Shown: in pieces, positions 1-11,235 of the stretch
Layout of the letters: each line of letters opens with the position of its first letter
How positions within the stretch are numbered: position 1 is the stretch's first letter
Source: Pseudanabaena mucicola str. Chao 1806
GTDB lineage: Bacteria > Cyanobacteriota > Cyanobacteriia > Pseudanabaenales > Pseudanabaenaceae
DNA: 64,000 nt
Reading direction: 5' to 3'
Assembly (NCBI RefSeq): GCF_030323025.1
Contig: NZ_CP097329.1
Span: 651,001-715,000 of the forward strand
Position numbers and translations under genes: made by a program
The notes under the pieces: model-generated
What the model saw: only the letters and a program-made list of their open reading frames with translations
Databases searched by the model: none
What the model was told of the DNA's origin: nothing

Positions 1-38
1 ACACCAGCAACTGTACAAATCTAATTTTGGTTTTCTTT

Positions 39-1355
39 ATGACTATGTGGAGTTTAGTTGGCGCTTTGTTGTTGTCGGTTTCAACCCAAGCTCTTGATGG
101 TCGTGCTGTTGCGACCGTACCCAACTCACTCATGAGCTATGCTACTCGTCCCGTCTTAGCCTCAGATGTCAGTGCTAACACCACACCTGACCCCGTAGCA
201 AAACAGGCAATCACGGGAATGCTCAATGAACTCAAACAACTAGGACTAACTAATCCCGATCAAGGTGCATGGATTCAGTCCCATGATGGTGCGATCGCTT
301 CGGGATATTTATCAAATCGTCCCTTACCATCTGCATCGCTCACCAAAATTGTGACGACTCTTGCCGCATTGCAAGCATGGGGATCAAATTATCGTTTTAT
401 CACAAATATCAGCACCACAGGTAATCTGGTGGGTGATACGCTCAAGGGCGACTTGATTATTGAAGGCGGCGGCGATCCATTTTTTGTATGGGAAGAAGCG
501 ATCGCTGTTGGCAATAAACTCAATAAACTTGGTCTTAAACGCATTCAAGGCAATCTGGTCATCACAGGTAGATTCGCCATGAATTTTGAAACAGACTTAC
601 CAAAGGCAGCTAGCTTTTTGCGTCTCGCTTTTGACAGTAGCCGATGGGACGGCGAAGTTGCTGAGCAATATGCCACCATGCCTGTGGGTACGCCAAAACC
701 ACAATTGACGATTCTCGGTAATGTGCAGACTGTAGCCAATCTTGGCTCTAGCAATATCTCTAGCAAGTTATTAATCCGTCATGCGTCACTACCTCTGTGG
801 CAAATCCTCAAACGCATGAATACATTTAGCAATAACGAAATGTCAGAGATGTTAGCTTCACAGTTGGGAGGTGGTCAACAGGTAGCAGCGATCGCTGCCA
901 ATGCGACGGATATGCCTCTATCGGAAATCAGATTAGTAAACGGCTCAGGGCTAGGACAAGCTAATCAAATTTCCCCCCGTGCAGTGGTTGCTATTTTAAT
1001 GGCAGTGCATAATCGCGCTCAAGTCGAAGGGTTGACCCTTGCCGATCTCTTTCCCATGAGTGATTGTAACTGTGGCACGATCGAGGGTCGCAAAATGCCG
1101 AGATGGGCGATCGTCAAAACAGGCACTCTATCCGATGTCAGTGCTTTGGCAGGCGTGATTCAGACTAAACAGCATGGGGTAATTTGGTTTTCTCTGATCA
1201 ATCGCGGAGAAGGCAATATCGATGACTTTCACCGATCGCAAGATCAAGTCCTCCAAAATTTAGTAGCGAAATGGGGCTTGCCTAAATCACCTAGTCCTAG
1301 TTTTACCGAAACCCCTTGGCGAGATAGCGATCGCAACGAAGTAATCAAACCATAA
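39..1355 (+). CDS. dacB: D-alanyl-D-alanine carboxypeptidase/endopeptidase (PBP4, peptidase S13)
   Basis: This is a low-molecular-mass penicillin-binding protein that trims or cleaves peptide cross-links of peptidoglycan in the periplasm. The N-terminus is a hydrophobic signal peptide (about residues 4-18). The three active-site motifs of the S13 family are visible: SLTK near residue 100 (nucleophile Ser and Lys), SNN near 270 and KTG near 365. The length (about 438 aa) is normal for PBP4. I chose the ATG at 39, but the frame is open to base 1 of the window with a TTG at 27, so the true start could lie upstream. A strong terminator follows the stop codon directly. Family assignment is secure; carboxypeptidase versus endopeptidase activity is not separable from sequence. 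Confidence 0.9.
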   Translation: MTMWSLVGALLLSVSTQALDGRAVATVPNSLMSYATRPVLASDVSANTTPDPVAKQAITGMLNELKQLGLTNPDQGAWIQSHDGAIASGYLSNRPLPSASLTKIVTTLAALQAWGSNYRFITNISTTGNLVGDTLKGDLIIEGGGDPFFVWEEAIAVGNKLNKLGLKRIQGNLVITGRFAMNFETDLPKAASFLRLAFDSSRWDGEVAEQYATMPVGTPKPQLTILGNVQTVANLGSSNISSKLLIRHASLPLWQILKRMNTFSNNEMSEMLASQLGGGQQVAAIAANATDMPLSEIRLVNGSGLGQANQISPRAVVAILMAVHNRAQVEGLTLADLFPMSDCNCGTIEGRKMPRWAIVKTGTLSDVSALAGVIQTKQHGVIWFSLINRGEGNIDDFHRSQDQVLQNLVAKWGLPKSPSPSFTETPWRDSDRNEVIKP

Positions 1356-1390
1356 AGAGGGAGGCATTAATGCCTCCCTCTTTATGGTTT
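1347..1390 (+). terminator. 44-nt perfect palindrome terminator after dacB
   Basis: A perfect inverted repeat centred between 1368 and 1369, overlapping the dacB stop codon. The arms contain CATAAAGAGGGAGGCAT, and the 3' side ends in a T-rich tract. It fits a rho-independent terminator for dacB. Confidence 0.75.
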
Positions 1391-1578
1391 TTATGATTGT
1401 TATAAAGCTATGACTTCTGATAGATTAGACTTCTTGTAAATATCTTAATAGTATAAATATTGTGAATTGTAAATACTCAAAATATGTACTTAAGAAGAAT
1501 TTATTGATTCAATAAACTATCCTTAACCTGATAGTAATGAGAAACATATAAGATGCTCAATGTGTACCTCACGCTGAT

Positions 1579-2208
1579 ATGACATATACGTTCCCTAATT
1601 TCGATCTTAACTCCACAACTTCTGTAACAGACTGGCGGCGATCGCTCGAAGAAGTTTATCGTGGTCGCACTATGCTCACTTACAAAAGTGGACAAATCAT
1701 TCCCATGTATGCCCATGAAGTCTGGGTAGTTTGCCGTGGAGTGGTGCAGCTTAATACGCTTCATCCATCTGGTGATGAAGTACTGGTTGGTTTTGCGGTA
1801 CAAGCCATGCCCTTTGGTTTACCTCTAACACATCTTGAGCCATATCAGGCGATCGCCCTTTCAGATGTTGACTTGATGCGATTCACACTCACCGAACTAG
1901 AACAATCGCCACAACTGTATCAAGGAATTTTGCAGCACCTCAATCGTCGCCTTCAGCAAACTGAAGCTTTACTGGCGCTAGTCAGTAACAAACGGGTAGA
2001 GGAGCGTCTACGCCAAATTTTACTTCTACTCAAGCAGGAAGTGGGTATCGCTGTTGAAGGCGGAACTCGTTTAACCGTGCGTCTCACTCATCAGCATCTT
2101 GCTAGTGCGATTAGCAGCACTCGTGTCACTGTCACCAGAGCTATGAAGCTGTTACAGGATGAAGGTTGGCTTAGAGTTGATCGTGATCGGCATATCATCC
2201 TCGTATAA
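1579..2208 (+). CDS. Crp/Fnr family transcriptional regulator
   Basis: This is a 209-aa regulator with an N-terminal cupin-like sensor region (about residues 30-110) and a C-terminal winged helix-turn-helix (about 165-205). The recognition segment reads LASAISSTRVTVTRAMKLL, followed by EGWLRVDRD, as in the Crp/Fnr superfamily. It lacks the Cys cluster expected of an oxygen-sensing Fnr. It does not match NtcA closely in its N-terminal half, so the effector is unknown. The upstream 190 bp is AT-rich and without a gene. The gene is convergent with rplY, and the two share a terminator hairpin. Superfamily is certain; ligand and regulon cannot be read from this window. Confidence 0.85.
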   Translation: MTYTFPNFDLNSTTSVTDWRRSLEEVYRGRTMLTYKSGQIIPMYAHEVWVVCRGVVQLNTLHPSGDEVLVGFAVQAMPFGLPLTHLEPYQAIALSDVDLMRFTLTELEQSPQLYQGILQHLNRRLQQTEALLALVSNKRVEERLRQILLLLKQEVGIAVEGGTRLTVRLTHQHLASAISSTRVTVTRAMKLLQDEGWLRVDRDRHIILV

Positions 2209-2238
2209 AAAAAGGGGCGCATTGCGCCCCTTTTTTAT
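2206..2238. terminator. Bidirectional hairpin between the Crp/Fnr gene and rplY
   Basis: The arms GGGGCGC and GCGCCCC are separated by ATT, with an A-run on the left and a T-run on the right. This is a symmetric intrinsic terminator serving both convergent genes. Confidence 0.85.
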
Positions 2239-2240
2239 AT

Positions 2241-2792
2241 CTATTTCTTGAGAATAGTAACTACCAGAGCAGTACCATCGGTTACAGGCTTAACACCTTC
2301 GGGATAAGGAATTTCGCTAACGTGGATACCCTTACCAATTTCGAGAGGAGTAATATCTAGCTCAAAGCTTTCAGGCACACTATTAGGAGCGCAAGATACA
2401 CGTACATAGTTTTTGATGGTATCAACGGAACCACCACCAACTTTTACGCCAACAGGTACACCAACAAAGTGGAGAGGAATATCTACTTCAATCTTCGATT
2501 GCGATTCGATCGCAAAAAAGCTGAGGTGATAAATATCATTTTTGTAAGGATGATTTTGGACTTCACGCAATAGTGTTTTGCCTTTAAAGTCACCATCAGT
2601 TACGGTTACTTCAATCAATGTGTTATTGATGGTTGCCTCACGTAACAAAGTGGTTGCTTCTTTCGCATCTAGAGCGATCGAAATTGAATCAGCACCCTTA
2701 TGTCCATATACGGTTGCTGGTACTTGACCATTGCGGCGCAGGGCGCGGTTATTAGATAGGGTACGGGTAGATGCGTTAATTTGTAATTGCAT
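2241..2792 (-). CDS. rplY: 50S ribosomal protein L25 (general stress protein CTC type)
   Basis: A 183-aa L25/TL5/CTC protein that binds 5S rRNA in the large ribosomal subunit. It has the two-domain long form: an N-terminal L25 domain (about 1-90; RALRRNGQVPATVYGHKG near the start) and a C-terminal beta domain (about 95-183) ending in LEIGKGIHVSEIPYPEGV. It sits 25 bp downstream of purA on the same strand, so the two are probably cotranscribed. The stop codon abuts the shared hairpin. Confidence 0.93.
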   Translation of the reverse strand: MQLQINASTRTLSNNRALRRNGQVPATVYGHKGADSISIALDAKEATTLLREATINNTLIEVTVTDGDFKGKTLLREVQNHPYKNDIYHLSFFAIESQSKIEVDIPLHFVGVPVGVKVGGGSVDTIKNYVRVSCAPNSVPESFELDITPLEIGKGIHVSEIPYPEGVKPVTDGTALVVTILKK

Positions 2793-2817
2793 TTTAGTAA
2801 TTTATGATTGCTTAGTT

Positions 2818-4323
<1,506 letters not shown>

Positions 4324-4358
4324 AAAAAAATTACCCCACTCTAAGTAAGTGGGGTAAT
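4324..4358 (-). terminator. Minus-strand intrinsic terminator
   Basis: The hairpin arms ATTACCCCACT and AGTGGGGTAAT are followed, on the minus strand, by a run of seven T. It is oriented to stop transcripts coming from the TPR gene at 4620-5486, across the palindromic repeat at 4504-4584. Confidence 0.65.
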
Positions 4359-4503
4359 TCATAGTTACTTCAGTTCCAAAGCCTGTAAGTAATTTTTTAA
4401 AGTTGTGAGTATTGTTGTTTTTTACTAGCGATGCCGAAAAAGCTGTCATTTACATTACGTTTATGGCTTTTACATTACTTTTATTGCCTCTTGGCAATTA
4501 ATT

Positions 4504-4584
4504 GGTAGTCATTCAATGTAATTGTGTTGCGGTCGCGAAGCGCCCTCAACACAATTACTAAAAAAATTACTTTGCAGCACTACC
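4504..4584 (-). repeat. 81-bp MITE-like palindromic repeat (family 1, copy a)
   Basis: This 81-bp unit is bounded by GGTAGT and ACTACC. It matches, in reverse orientation, the 81-bp unit at 47424-47504, and a truncated copy begins at 56935. The inner arms AATTGTGTTG and CAACACAATT surround a GC-rich loop. It lies just downstream of the TPR gene. Confidence 0.75.
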
Positions 4585-4619
4585 GAAGAAATTTTTAATT
4601 CAGTCCTCTGGATAGCTTT

Positions 4620-5486
4620 TTATGGTTTTTTAGTGGGAGTATCAGAAGTAGAGCTAGGCGATTGCGTGGAGTTGCTATTGGGTTGCTTTTGGGGAGAAAG
4701 CGCCGCAAGTCGCTTAACCTCATCTTTAAAATCAGCAGGTGCGAGCTCTAGCCCTTTATCAAAGAGTTTCTTCGCTTCATCATCCTTGCCTTGGACTTGT
4801 TTTAACTGTGCTTTGCCAACATAGGGACGGAAATCTTTAGGATTTTCCTTAATCATTTGATCGTAAGTCGCGATCGAATCGTCAAGGCGATTTTGTTGGC
4901 GATAAACTTCGCCAAGAATCCAGCGTACCGAAGCTGTATCGACGCTATTAGCTTGGATTTTATTGGCAGTCTCGGCAGTTTTAAGTGTGTCTAGGAGCAA
5001 ACCGATCGCTGCTTCAGGACGTTTATCATTCAGCTCAAGCCCCACTACACTTTGTAATGCAGGAATATACCCTGGTTTTGTTGTCAAAATCTTGCGATAT
5101 TCTGCCACCGCATTTTTGGTGTCTTTCAGTTCAAGATAGGTTTTAGCTAATGTCATCCGATATTCAGGGGTATCTGGAAAAGTATCGGACAGAGTTTGCA
5201 AAGGCTCGATCGTTTCTTTAACTTTGCCTAACTGGTTGCGGAGATTAACTAACCCTATGAGTGCAGTTTGATTTTTTGGATCGCTTTTGAGTACAGCTTC
5301 AAATCCCTCAATCTGAATTTTAATCCGTTCTTGTTCGGAGGTGTTTTGGTTTGAATTAGCAGCTTGTTGATTAGGTGGGGCAAAGAGACCGCCGATCAAT
5401 GGGGCGATCGATACGCCTAAAAATGAAAGCGTAATTACGATTAAAACACCGTTAATAATCCATTGCCTAGCTGTACGTTGAGTCAC
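4620..5486 (-). CDS. Membrane-anchored TPR repeat protein
   Basis: This 288-aa protein has one N-terminal membrane segment (about residues 12-34), a short Asn/Gln-rich linker, then about five tetratricopeptide repeats (about 55-270). Typical A/G/Y spacing is seen, for example PEYRMTLAKTYLELKDTKNA and SVRWILGEVYRQQNRLDD. The C-terminal 25 residues are Ser/Pro/Thr-rich and probably disordered. TPR arrays are protein-protein scaffolds. Cyanobacteria use several such anchored proteins in photosystem assembly, but nothing here assigns this one. It is a single gene facing away from its neighbours. Confidence 0.8.
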   Translation of the reverse strand: MTQRTARQWIINGVLIVITLSFLGVSIAPLIGGLFAPPNQQAANSNQNTSEQERIKIQIEGFEAVLKSDPKNQTALIGLVNLRNQLGKVKETIEPLQTLSDTFPDTPEYRMTLAKTYLELKDTKNAVAEYRKILTTKPGYIPALQSVVGLELNDKRPEAAIGLLLDTLKTAETANKIQANSVDTASVRWILGEVYRQQNRLDDSIATYDQMIKENPKDFRPYVGKAQLKQVQGKDDEAKKLFDKGLELAPADFKDEVKRLAALSPQKQPNSNSTQSPSSTSDTPTKKP

Positions 5487-5645
5487 GATATTTACCCTAA
5501 ATCCAGATACATCATAATAGCAGTTGACAAAAATTGGTTAGCAGCATCATTAAAAACCAAAAGCATGTGTTATTAGCTCCAAGTGCACCACAGGCTTAGT
5601 TATTTAGTAGTCTGGACATATAGTTTTTCTAGTCTAGTAAAGCAC

Positions 5646-5684
5646 AGGGGAATGGTTCTCCGCCGAATGCGGAGAACCATTCCT
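5646..5684. repeat. Palindromic extragenic repeat
   Basis: Long arms AGGGGAATGGTTCTCCGC and GCGGAGAACCATTCCT enclose a short CGAAT loop. It is the only strong signal in the gap between the TPR gene and the permease remnant. No T-run follows it on either strand, so a repeat is likelier than a terminator. Confidence 0.6.
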
Positions 5685-5729
5685 GTATAGAAAAGTGCTA
5701 TATCCTATTGTTCGGTATACCCCTAAGTT

Positions 5730-6248
5730 CTAACCACCAACATGAATCCCTGGGCGACGTTTGGGATCTTTTTCGGCGGTGCGTAACACCTCACGGGTCA
5801 CGATCGCAATATCCCCCTCACCAAACAAAATGAATCGCATTAAGTATTGGAGTGGATTGCCCTCCGCCCAGCCAAAATAGGCATGGGGCAGTTTATGAGT
5901 ACGTTCGCGAATCTCGAACAAAATGGCGGCGATCGTATTGGGGACGGCTGCACCTCGCGATCGCAAAATCCGATGTTCGCCCACTTGATGCCCCTCGATG
6001 TAAATCGTTCCTGCAAATTCTGAGGGATCGGAAACCCTAATTTCTAAGAAAATCAGAGGATCGTCAGGGGGTAAATGATGCTCTTGTCGGGTATCCTGTT
6101 CTTTTTGGCTATATTCCTGTTCATCGCCACGATTAGGGCGATGGGCAATGATCCTTACTGTATGCTCAGGACTAGCTTGGATAAAGCTTTGAGCTAGTTC
6201 ATCCATTTCTACGGTGTCGGCGCGTAACTCGGTCGATCTCCAAACCCG
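5730..6248 (-). pseudogene. C-terminal cytoplasmic part of the APC permease, downstream of an in-frame amber codon
   Basis: This region reads on, in the same frame, from the permease at 6249-7691. After the TAG come about 14 residues (RVWRSTELRADTVE) and then a 158-aa open stretch that begins with an ATG at 6206. It is soluble and rich in charged residues, as expected of the cytoplasmic tail of the long cyanobacterial APC-type permeases. Joined, the two pieces give about 653 aa with no other lesion. It could be expressed alone from the ATG, but no good ribosome-binding site is evident, and a broken gene is the simplest reading. Confidence 0.75.
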
Positions 6249-7691
6249 CTACACCAAAGATGTTACGACGATAATGGCAATGAAAATTGCCGCAATCTTG
6301 ATACCATCTGGTCTTTCGATAATATTGGCGATCGTCGTATAAATAAAAACAAATGTAATGCTCCCAAATAGGGTTACTTCAGTCCGTTTACGTTGTTTAT
6401 AGGAAGCCAAGGTTACAGCAAAGGCTGCCGAACTCATCAGTACCAATACACCTGTCGCATAGGCTCCACCTTGAGCTTCTACATTTGCTTGAAAAATTAG
6501 GGTGACAATAAAAGCGATTGCCGTATAAACCAAAACTAAGGGACGCACTGCCAAAGTCCAGTTAGGAGCCATACCGTAGCGAGGTAGATAGCGCGGCACA
6601 ATGTTCAATAGCCCTGCCATTGCCGATGCACCTGCAAACCATAAAATTGAGATGGTACTGAGATCGTATACAGTCCCGAAAATGTCACCAAAAAACTGGT
6701 GTGCCAAAAATGCAAGCGCACGACCATTTGCCTTACCTCCTGTCCCAAATTCTGCCGCAGGAATCAGAAGAGTAGTAACGATGCTACTGGTAAGTAGGAA
6801 AAAACTCATAATCCAAGCTGCACTTGCTAGCATCTTATGAGTATTTTTGATCCGTCCCTTGGGTGTTTGCTCACTATCGTCACTGAGTCCTTTGACCAAT
6901 GGCATCACCGCAACACCTGTTTCAAAACCCGATAGTCCTAAGGCGAGTTTAGGAAATACTAATACCGAAATTCCTAATAGTATTAATGGATTTTGATTAT
7001 TCGCAAAAATCGCATTTTGCCAATTGGATATGACTGTAGGTTGGCTAAATATATGTTGCAGACCAACGGATACCGTGATCAAATTCAGAAATAGATAAAC
7101 TGCCACCAAAATAACAGCAATTCCAATCGCTTCACGGAATCCTTTCAGAAAAATTGCACCTAACAAAGCAATGAGTACTAAGGTGATTGGTACTAATTGC
7201 CCATGGAAAAATGCAGGTACTAAGGGATTTTCGACGATGTGGGCGGTGGCATCGGCGGCTGATAGGGTAATTGTGATAATAAAGTCCGTTGCTACAAATC
7301 CCAAAAGGCATAGGACTAGTAGTTTGCCCTGCCACCACGTTAGTAAATGCTCCAGCATCGCGAGGGAACCTTCACCATTAGGACTGATGGTGGCAACTTT
7401 GCGGTAAATCGGTAATGCACCGAATAGAGTTAATAGCAACAAGATCAATGTAGCGATCGGCGATAAGGCTCCCGCAGCAATAGCAGCAATTCCAGGTTGA
7501 TATCCAAGGGTAGAAAAATAGTCCACCCCTGTTAAACACATCACCTGCCACCAGCTATGTTTATCAGTGTGCTTATGGGATGGTTCATTGTGTGTTTCAG
7601 AATTGGCTTTTTGATGAATGCCAGCCAACAGCCAATGCTTCAAATTTTGCAGTAACTCATTTTTGTTGGAAGAAGGTACAGGGGAAGCCAT
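6249..7691 (-). CDS. APC superfamily amino-acid permease, ended by a premature amber stop
   Basis: This is a 480-aa integral membrane protein with about 12 hydrophobic segments between residues 50 and 480. An early conserved run, [17 protein letters not shown], matches the unwound first helix region of APC-type transporters. A soluble His-rich N-terminus (about residues 28-46) precedes it. The protein stops at a TAG (plus-strand CTA at 6249-6251) directly after the last membrane helix, and the same frame continues for about 172 more codons with a coherent tail. The transport core may therefore still be made, lacking its cytoplasmic domain. The substrate is unknown. Confidence 0.8.
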   Translation of the reverse strand: MASPVPSSNKNELLQNLKHWLLAGIHQKANSETHNEPSHKHTDKHSWWQVMCLTGVDYFSTLGYQPGIAAIAAGALSPIATLILLLLTLFGALPIYRKVATISPNGEGSLAMLEHLLTWWQGKLLVLCLLGFVATDFIITITLSAADATAHIVENPLVPAFFHGQLVPITLVLIALLGAIFLKGFREAIGIAVILVAVYLFLNLITVSVGLQHIFSQPTVISNWQNAIFANNQNPLILLGISVLVFPKLALGLSGFETGVAVMPLVKGLSDDSEQTPKGRIKNTHKMLASAAWIMSFFLLTSSIVTTLLIPAAEFGTGGKANGRALAFLAHQFFGDIFGTVYDLSTISILWFAGASAMAGLLNIVPRYLPRYGMAPNWTLAVRPLVLVYTAIAFIVTLIFQANVEAQGGAYATGVLVLMSSAAFAVTLASYKQRKRTEVTLFGSITFVFIYTTIANIIERPDGIKIAAIFIAIIVVTSLV

Positions 7692-7780
7692 AAAGCAACT
7701 TGTTGATAACGCTTCTTCAGTCTAAGGCAAGCTTTAAGTTATTCGTCGATATTAAGTGTTTATTTAGCCAATACAGCCTA

Positions 7781-7879
7781 TTGAGGCTTTGAGTAGTACA
7801 GAAATATTTTTGAAAGCGGCGCTTCGCGCCGCTTTCAAAAATATTTCTGGGTTTTAAGTAAGCGCAAAGCACTGTACTT
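7781..7879. repeat. Palindromic repeat (family 2, copy a)
   Basis: The core 7799-7849 is a near-perfect palindrome with arms CAGAAATATTTTTGAAAGCG and the reverse complement. It is flanked by TTGAGGC.TTGAGTAGTA and by AAGTAAGCGCAAAGC. The same core and flanks recur inverted at about 9030-9130, and diverged copies lie at 48790-48870 and 61713-61765. The rest of the 7692-7999 gap holds only promoter-like AT-rich sequence. Confidence 0.75.
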
Positions 7880-7999
7880 AGAAAATGTTTACTATTTGTT
7901 GTCTGCACATAGGTCTAAGAATTTCTGTCCATGCCTGTTTACCCATTTCTGACCCTATCTTTACTTTACTCCTTTTGCCTTCTACGTAACATCAGTTAT

Positions 8000-8941
8000 T
8001 TATTTCAAAATCTGTGTATCTGTTGAAAAATCAATGTCAGCTTGGTGGCGATTTGATGGTAAATAATCCTGCTCAAAGGAAGTTTTTAAACCAGCTAAGA
8101 GATCATATTTGGGCTGCCAGTTGAGATCTTGGGTTGCTTTGGTAACTGAGGCAAAGAAATGCTGGAGACGGAAAGGGAATGCTTTCTTTTTACCAAATTC
8201 AAAATCTTTAGGATTGTAATAGACAAAATTTAAAGCGCTGGGATCTTTGCCTGCGGCGATCGCGCATTGTTTAGCAAGTCCATTAAAGGTGACATAGCGC
8301 GTATCGGAAACATTGTAAATTTCACCGATCGCCTTTTGATTTCCTAAGATGGCTGCCATTGCGCTCGCTAGGTCTTCGACATGCCCAAGTTGGGTGATAA
8401 ATTTGCCATTTCCAGGGATTGGGATCGGGCGATCGCGCACAATGCGATCAAAGAACCAAGCTTCTACATCGTTATAGTTTCGGGGGCCATAGATATATGT
8501 AGGACGAATGGAAGTGTAGGGGAAACCAGATTCAGCACGGACTTGCTGCAAATATGCTTCTGTATCGAGCTTACCCTTGTGACGACTCTTGGGATCAACA
8601 GCATCGGTTTCGCTATAAGGCAGGATGTCGCTATCGAGATAGACACCAGCCGAACTCATATAGACAAAATGCTGGAGGCGATCGCGGAAAATCTCAACTA
8701 GGGGCTGAGTATCGCTAAGTTCACGCCCATTGTTATCAAAAATCACCTCGAAGGATTCGCTACTAAGTTTGTCGCGTAGTTGTTGAGGATCTGTGCGATC
8801 ACCAATAATTGTGTGGAGTCCTGCAACGGGTGAGGGCTTTTTACCACGATTAAATAGGGTGACTTCATGTCCTTGATCAACTAACAATTTGACCAGTGAC
8901 ACACCAATAAATCTTGTGCCACCCATTACTAAAATTTTCAT
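8000..8941 (-). CDS. NAD-dependent epimerase/dehydratase of the CSP41 (RNA-binding) type
   Basis: This 313-aa extended-SDR protein has an N-terminal Rossmann motif, GGTRFIGVSLVKLL (GxxFIG), typical of the chloroplast stem-loop-binding protein CSP41 group rather than of sugar epimerases. The SSAGVY segment (about residue 98) and SIRPTYIYGPRNYNDVEAWF support this. The classical YxxxK catalytic pair is not obvious, as in CSP41. In plants and cyanobacteria these proteins associate with RNA and ribosomes. Enzymatic activity should not be assumed. It is monocistronic, facing a repeat-filled gap. Confidence 0.82.
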   Translation of the reverse strand: MKILVMGGTRFIGVSLVKLLVDQGHEVTLFNRGKKPSPVAGLHTIIGDRTDPQQLRDKLSSESFEVIFDNNGRELSDTQPLVEIFRDRLQHFVYMSSAGVYLDSDILPYSETDAVDPKSRHKGKLDTEAYLQQVRAESGFPYTSIRPTYIYGPRNYNDVEAWFFDRIVRDRPIPIPGNGKFITQLGHVEDLASAMAAILGNQKAIGEIYNVSDTRYVTFNGLAKQCAIAAGKDPSALNFVYYNPKDFEFGKKKAFPFRLQHFFASVTKATQDLNWQPKYDLLAGLKTSFEQDYLPSNRHQADIDFSTDTQILK

Positions 8942-9405
8942 TTTTGAATTAATTTAATTAGTCTTCTTGAAATTTACTAAATTCAGAATATAGCGTTTTG
9001 CGACGTAGATTCTGTTAAGTACATCTGCTTACATCGCTTTGCGCTTACTTAATACCCAGAAATATTTTTGAAAGCGGGGCTTCGCAACGCTTTCAAAAAT
9101 ATTTCTGTACTACTCAAAGCCTCAACAGGCTTGTAATGAAATCTAAGAGGTGATTCCGTCTACTTCGCGGACAAATTAGCTTCTTGGGGACAATTTACTA
9201 TATTAATTGTGACTACCTACTAGGTTGTTGAAATTAAATGTAGGATGGTTAGCGATCGCGTAACCCTTCATCTCTAACCCATTGATGCGTTACGATGCAC
9301 TAAATCATTCTACAAATAATTAAGCCTAGCTAGCTACTTACTTATATAGGGATAGTATTAAATAGTGATGCGTTACAGCGCTCTTTTAGACAAACAACAG
9401 GAATT
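8942..9405. other. 464-bp intergenic region with an inverted family-2 repeat
   Basis: A family-2 palindrome (core 9057-9108, arms CAGAAATATTTTTGAAAGCG, one arm diverged) with flanks GCTTTGCGCTTACTTAA and ACTACTCAAAGCCTCAA occupies about 9030-9130. It is the mirror image of the copy at 7781-7879. I see no gene. The last 100 bp should hold the promoter of the amidase gene. Confidence 0.7.
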
Positions 9406-11235
9406 ATGCGGCGACAGATAGGAATTTTTCTAATTGGAATGTTGAGTTTTTTTACTGCTACCGCAACAAATGCACAAAACTTTGTTTCACCCACACAGCT
9501 ACACCTTACCTATCCGCCACTACAACATACAACTACTAGCGATCGCCTATTTTTTATTGGTACTGCTCCCAAGGATGGTCAGGTCAGTATTAATGGCAAG
9601 GTAGTATCACAAACTACCGCAGGACATTTTGCGCCAAGTTTACCGCTTCAGATTGGTGAAAATATTTTTCAGATCAAGTACAGCAATCCTACGAGTGATC
9701 GCAATAGTGACAAGGAAATTACGGTGAAGGTAGTGCGGGAATCAAGAATTACCCTACCGCCCAAGGGTATTGGCTTTATCGAAAATTCTCTATTCCCTGT
9801 TGTCAATATTGCCAAGCAGCCCAATGAAAGAATTTGCTTTGAAGCGATCGCTACTCCTAATGCTAAGGTTTTAGCCAGAATTGGCGATCTCGAAATTCCT
9901 CTCTTACCTCGCCGCCGTAATATTCAACTACCACCAAACTCATCAGTACTAACAGGTAATAACGAAGCTATTGCTGAATCTTCTTCAGGTTATTTTCGTG
10001 GCTGCGCTACCTTTGAGACACCTAGCCAACTTGGTCAGCCTGAATATGAAATGCGCTTAGGCGATCGCCTTGTTAAACAAAAAGCTCAAGGCTCCGTCGA
10101 AATTCTCTCACCGAAAAAGCTCCAGATTGCCGAAGTCACTGCAACTGCGGATGCCAGAACTGGTGCAAGTACGGACTTTTCCCGCATTACTCCCTTACCC
10201 CAAGGTGTTAAAGCTTTGGTCACAGGCAAACAGGGGGAATGGCTACGGCTTGATTATGGTGGTTGGGTCAGAGAACGCTTTGTGAAAGTCTCTGATACTG
10301 ATACACAGCCGCGATCGCTAGTGCGCGGAATTAGTACAAGGACAGTGATCGATAAAGTCGATCCTCATAATATTTGGACAGAGATCGTCATTCCCCTTGA
10401 ATGCAACGTCCCAATTTCTATTAGTCAGAGCGATCGTACTTTTACGTTGACTCTATATAACGTCACGGCTCAAACTGACACTATTGCCATTGTTCCCGAA
10501 TCGATCATCAATAAAGTGGAATGGTTACAATCTGATTCTGATAAGGTTACCTATACGATTAGCCTCAAACCAAAACAGCAATGGGGCTATAAGGTTCGTT
10601 ATCAAGGCACAAACCTGATTGTTTCTCTCAAACATCCACCTGTTCTCTCTACTGCGAATAGAGAAATTCAACCTCTCAATGGACTTAAAATTCTCTTAGA
10701 TGCGGGACATGGAGGTAATGAAGACTTAGGCTCACGAGGTCCAACAGGATATCCTGAAAAAGATGTCACTCTGATTGTTTCCAAGCTCCTGAGAGAGGAA
10801 TTGCAAAATCGGGGGGCGAAGGTAGTAATGACTCGTACTGATGATATTGATCTAGATTTAGCCCCCAGAATTGCCAAAATTGAACAGGAGGAACCAGCAA
10901 TATCTGTTAGCCTGCACTACAATGCTTTGCCCGATAATGGTGATGCGATGAATACATCAGGAATTGGGACTTTTTGGTACAATCCACAGTCACAAGACTT
11001 AGCTAAGTTTATCCATAACTATGTTGCCCAAAAGTTGCAGCGCCGTGAATATGGCGTTTACTGGAATAACTTGGCACTAGTTCGTTCTACGGTTACACCA
11101 GCAGTACTTCTAGAATTAGGTTTTATGATCAATCCCGATGAGTTTGAATGGATTATCGAGCCGCAACAGCAAAAGTTGCTTGCCAAAACCCTTGCTGATG
11201 GTATTACCGAATGGATGATGAATGCTGCTAACTAA
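9406..11235 (+). CDS. N-acetylmuramoyl-L-alanine amidase (Amidase_3) with SH3-like domain
   Basis: A 609-aa secreted zinc amidase that cleaves the MurNAc-L-Ala bond of peptidoglycan. A signal peptide (about 1-23, cleavage near TATNA/QN) leads into beta-rich domains. An SH3-like segment lies at about 240-300 (TADARTGASTDFSRI, WLRLDYGGWVRERFV). The catalytic domain (about 428-605) shows zinc ligands in LLDAGHGG, a glutamate in YPEKDV, a histidine in VSLHYNAL and the closing LLELGFMIN. The stop overlaps the start of the following permease by 14 bp, implying translational coupling. Confidence 0.9.
   Translation: MRRQIGIFLIGMLSFFTATATNAQNFVSPTQLHLTYPPLQHTTTSDRLFFIGTAPKDGQVSINGKVVSQTTAGHFAPSLPLQIGENIFQIKYSNPTSDRNSDKEITVKVVRESRITLPPKGIGFIENSLFPVVNIAKQPNERICFEAIATPNAKVLARIGDLEIPLLPRRRNIQLPPNSSVLTGNNEAIAESSSGYFRGCATFETPSQLGQPEYEMRLGDRLVKQKAQGSVEILSPKKLQIAEVTATADARTGASTDFSRITPLPQGVKALVTGKQGEWLRLDYGGWVRERFVKVSDTDTQPRSLVRGISTRTVIDKVDPHNIWTEIVIPLECNVPISISQSDRTFTLTLYNVTAQTDTIAIVPESIINKVEWLQSDSDKVTYTISLKPKQQWGYKVRYQGTNLIVSLKHPPVLSTANREIQPLNGLKILLDAGHGGNEDLGSRGPTGYPEKDVTLIVSKLLREELQNRGAKVVMTRTDDIDLDLAPRIAKIEQEEPAISVSLHYNALPDNGDAMNTSGIGTFWYNPQSQDLAKFIHNYVAQKLQRREYGVYWNNLALVRSTVTPAVLLELGFMINPDEFEWIIEPQQQKLLAKTLADGITEWMMNAAN

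Noticed and set aside
7717-7908. 63-codon minus-strand ORF upstream of the permease
   Set aside because: It is composed largely of the palindromic repeat; no ribosome-binding site or family resemblance.
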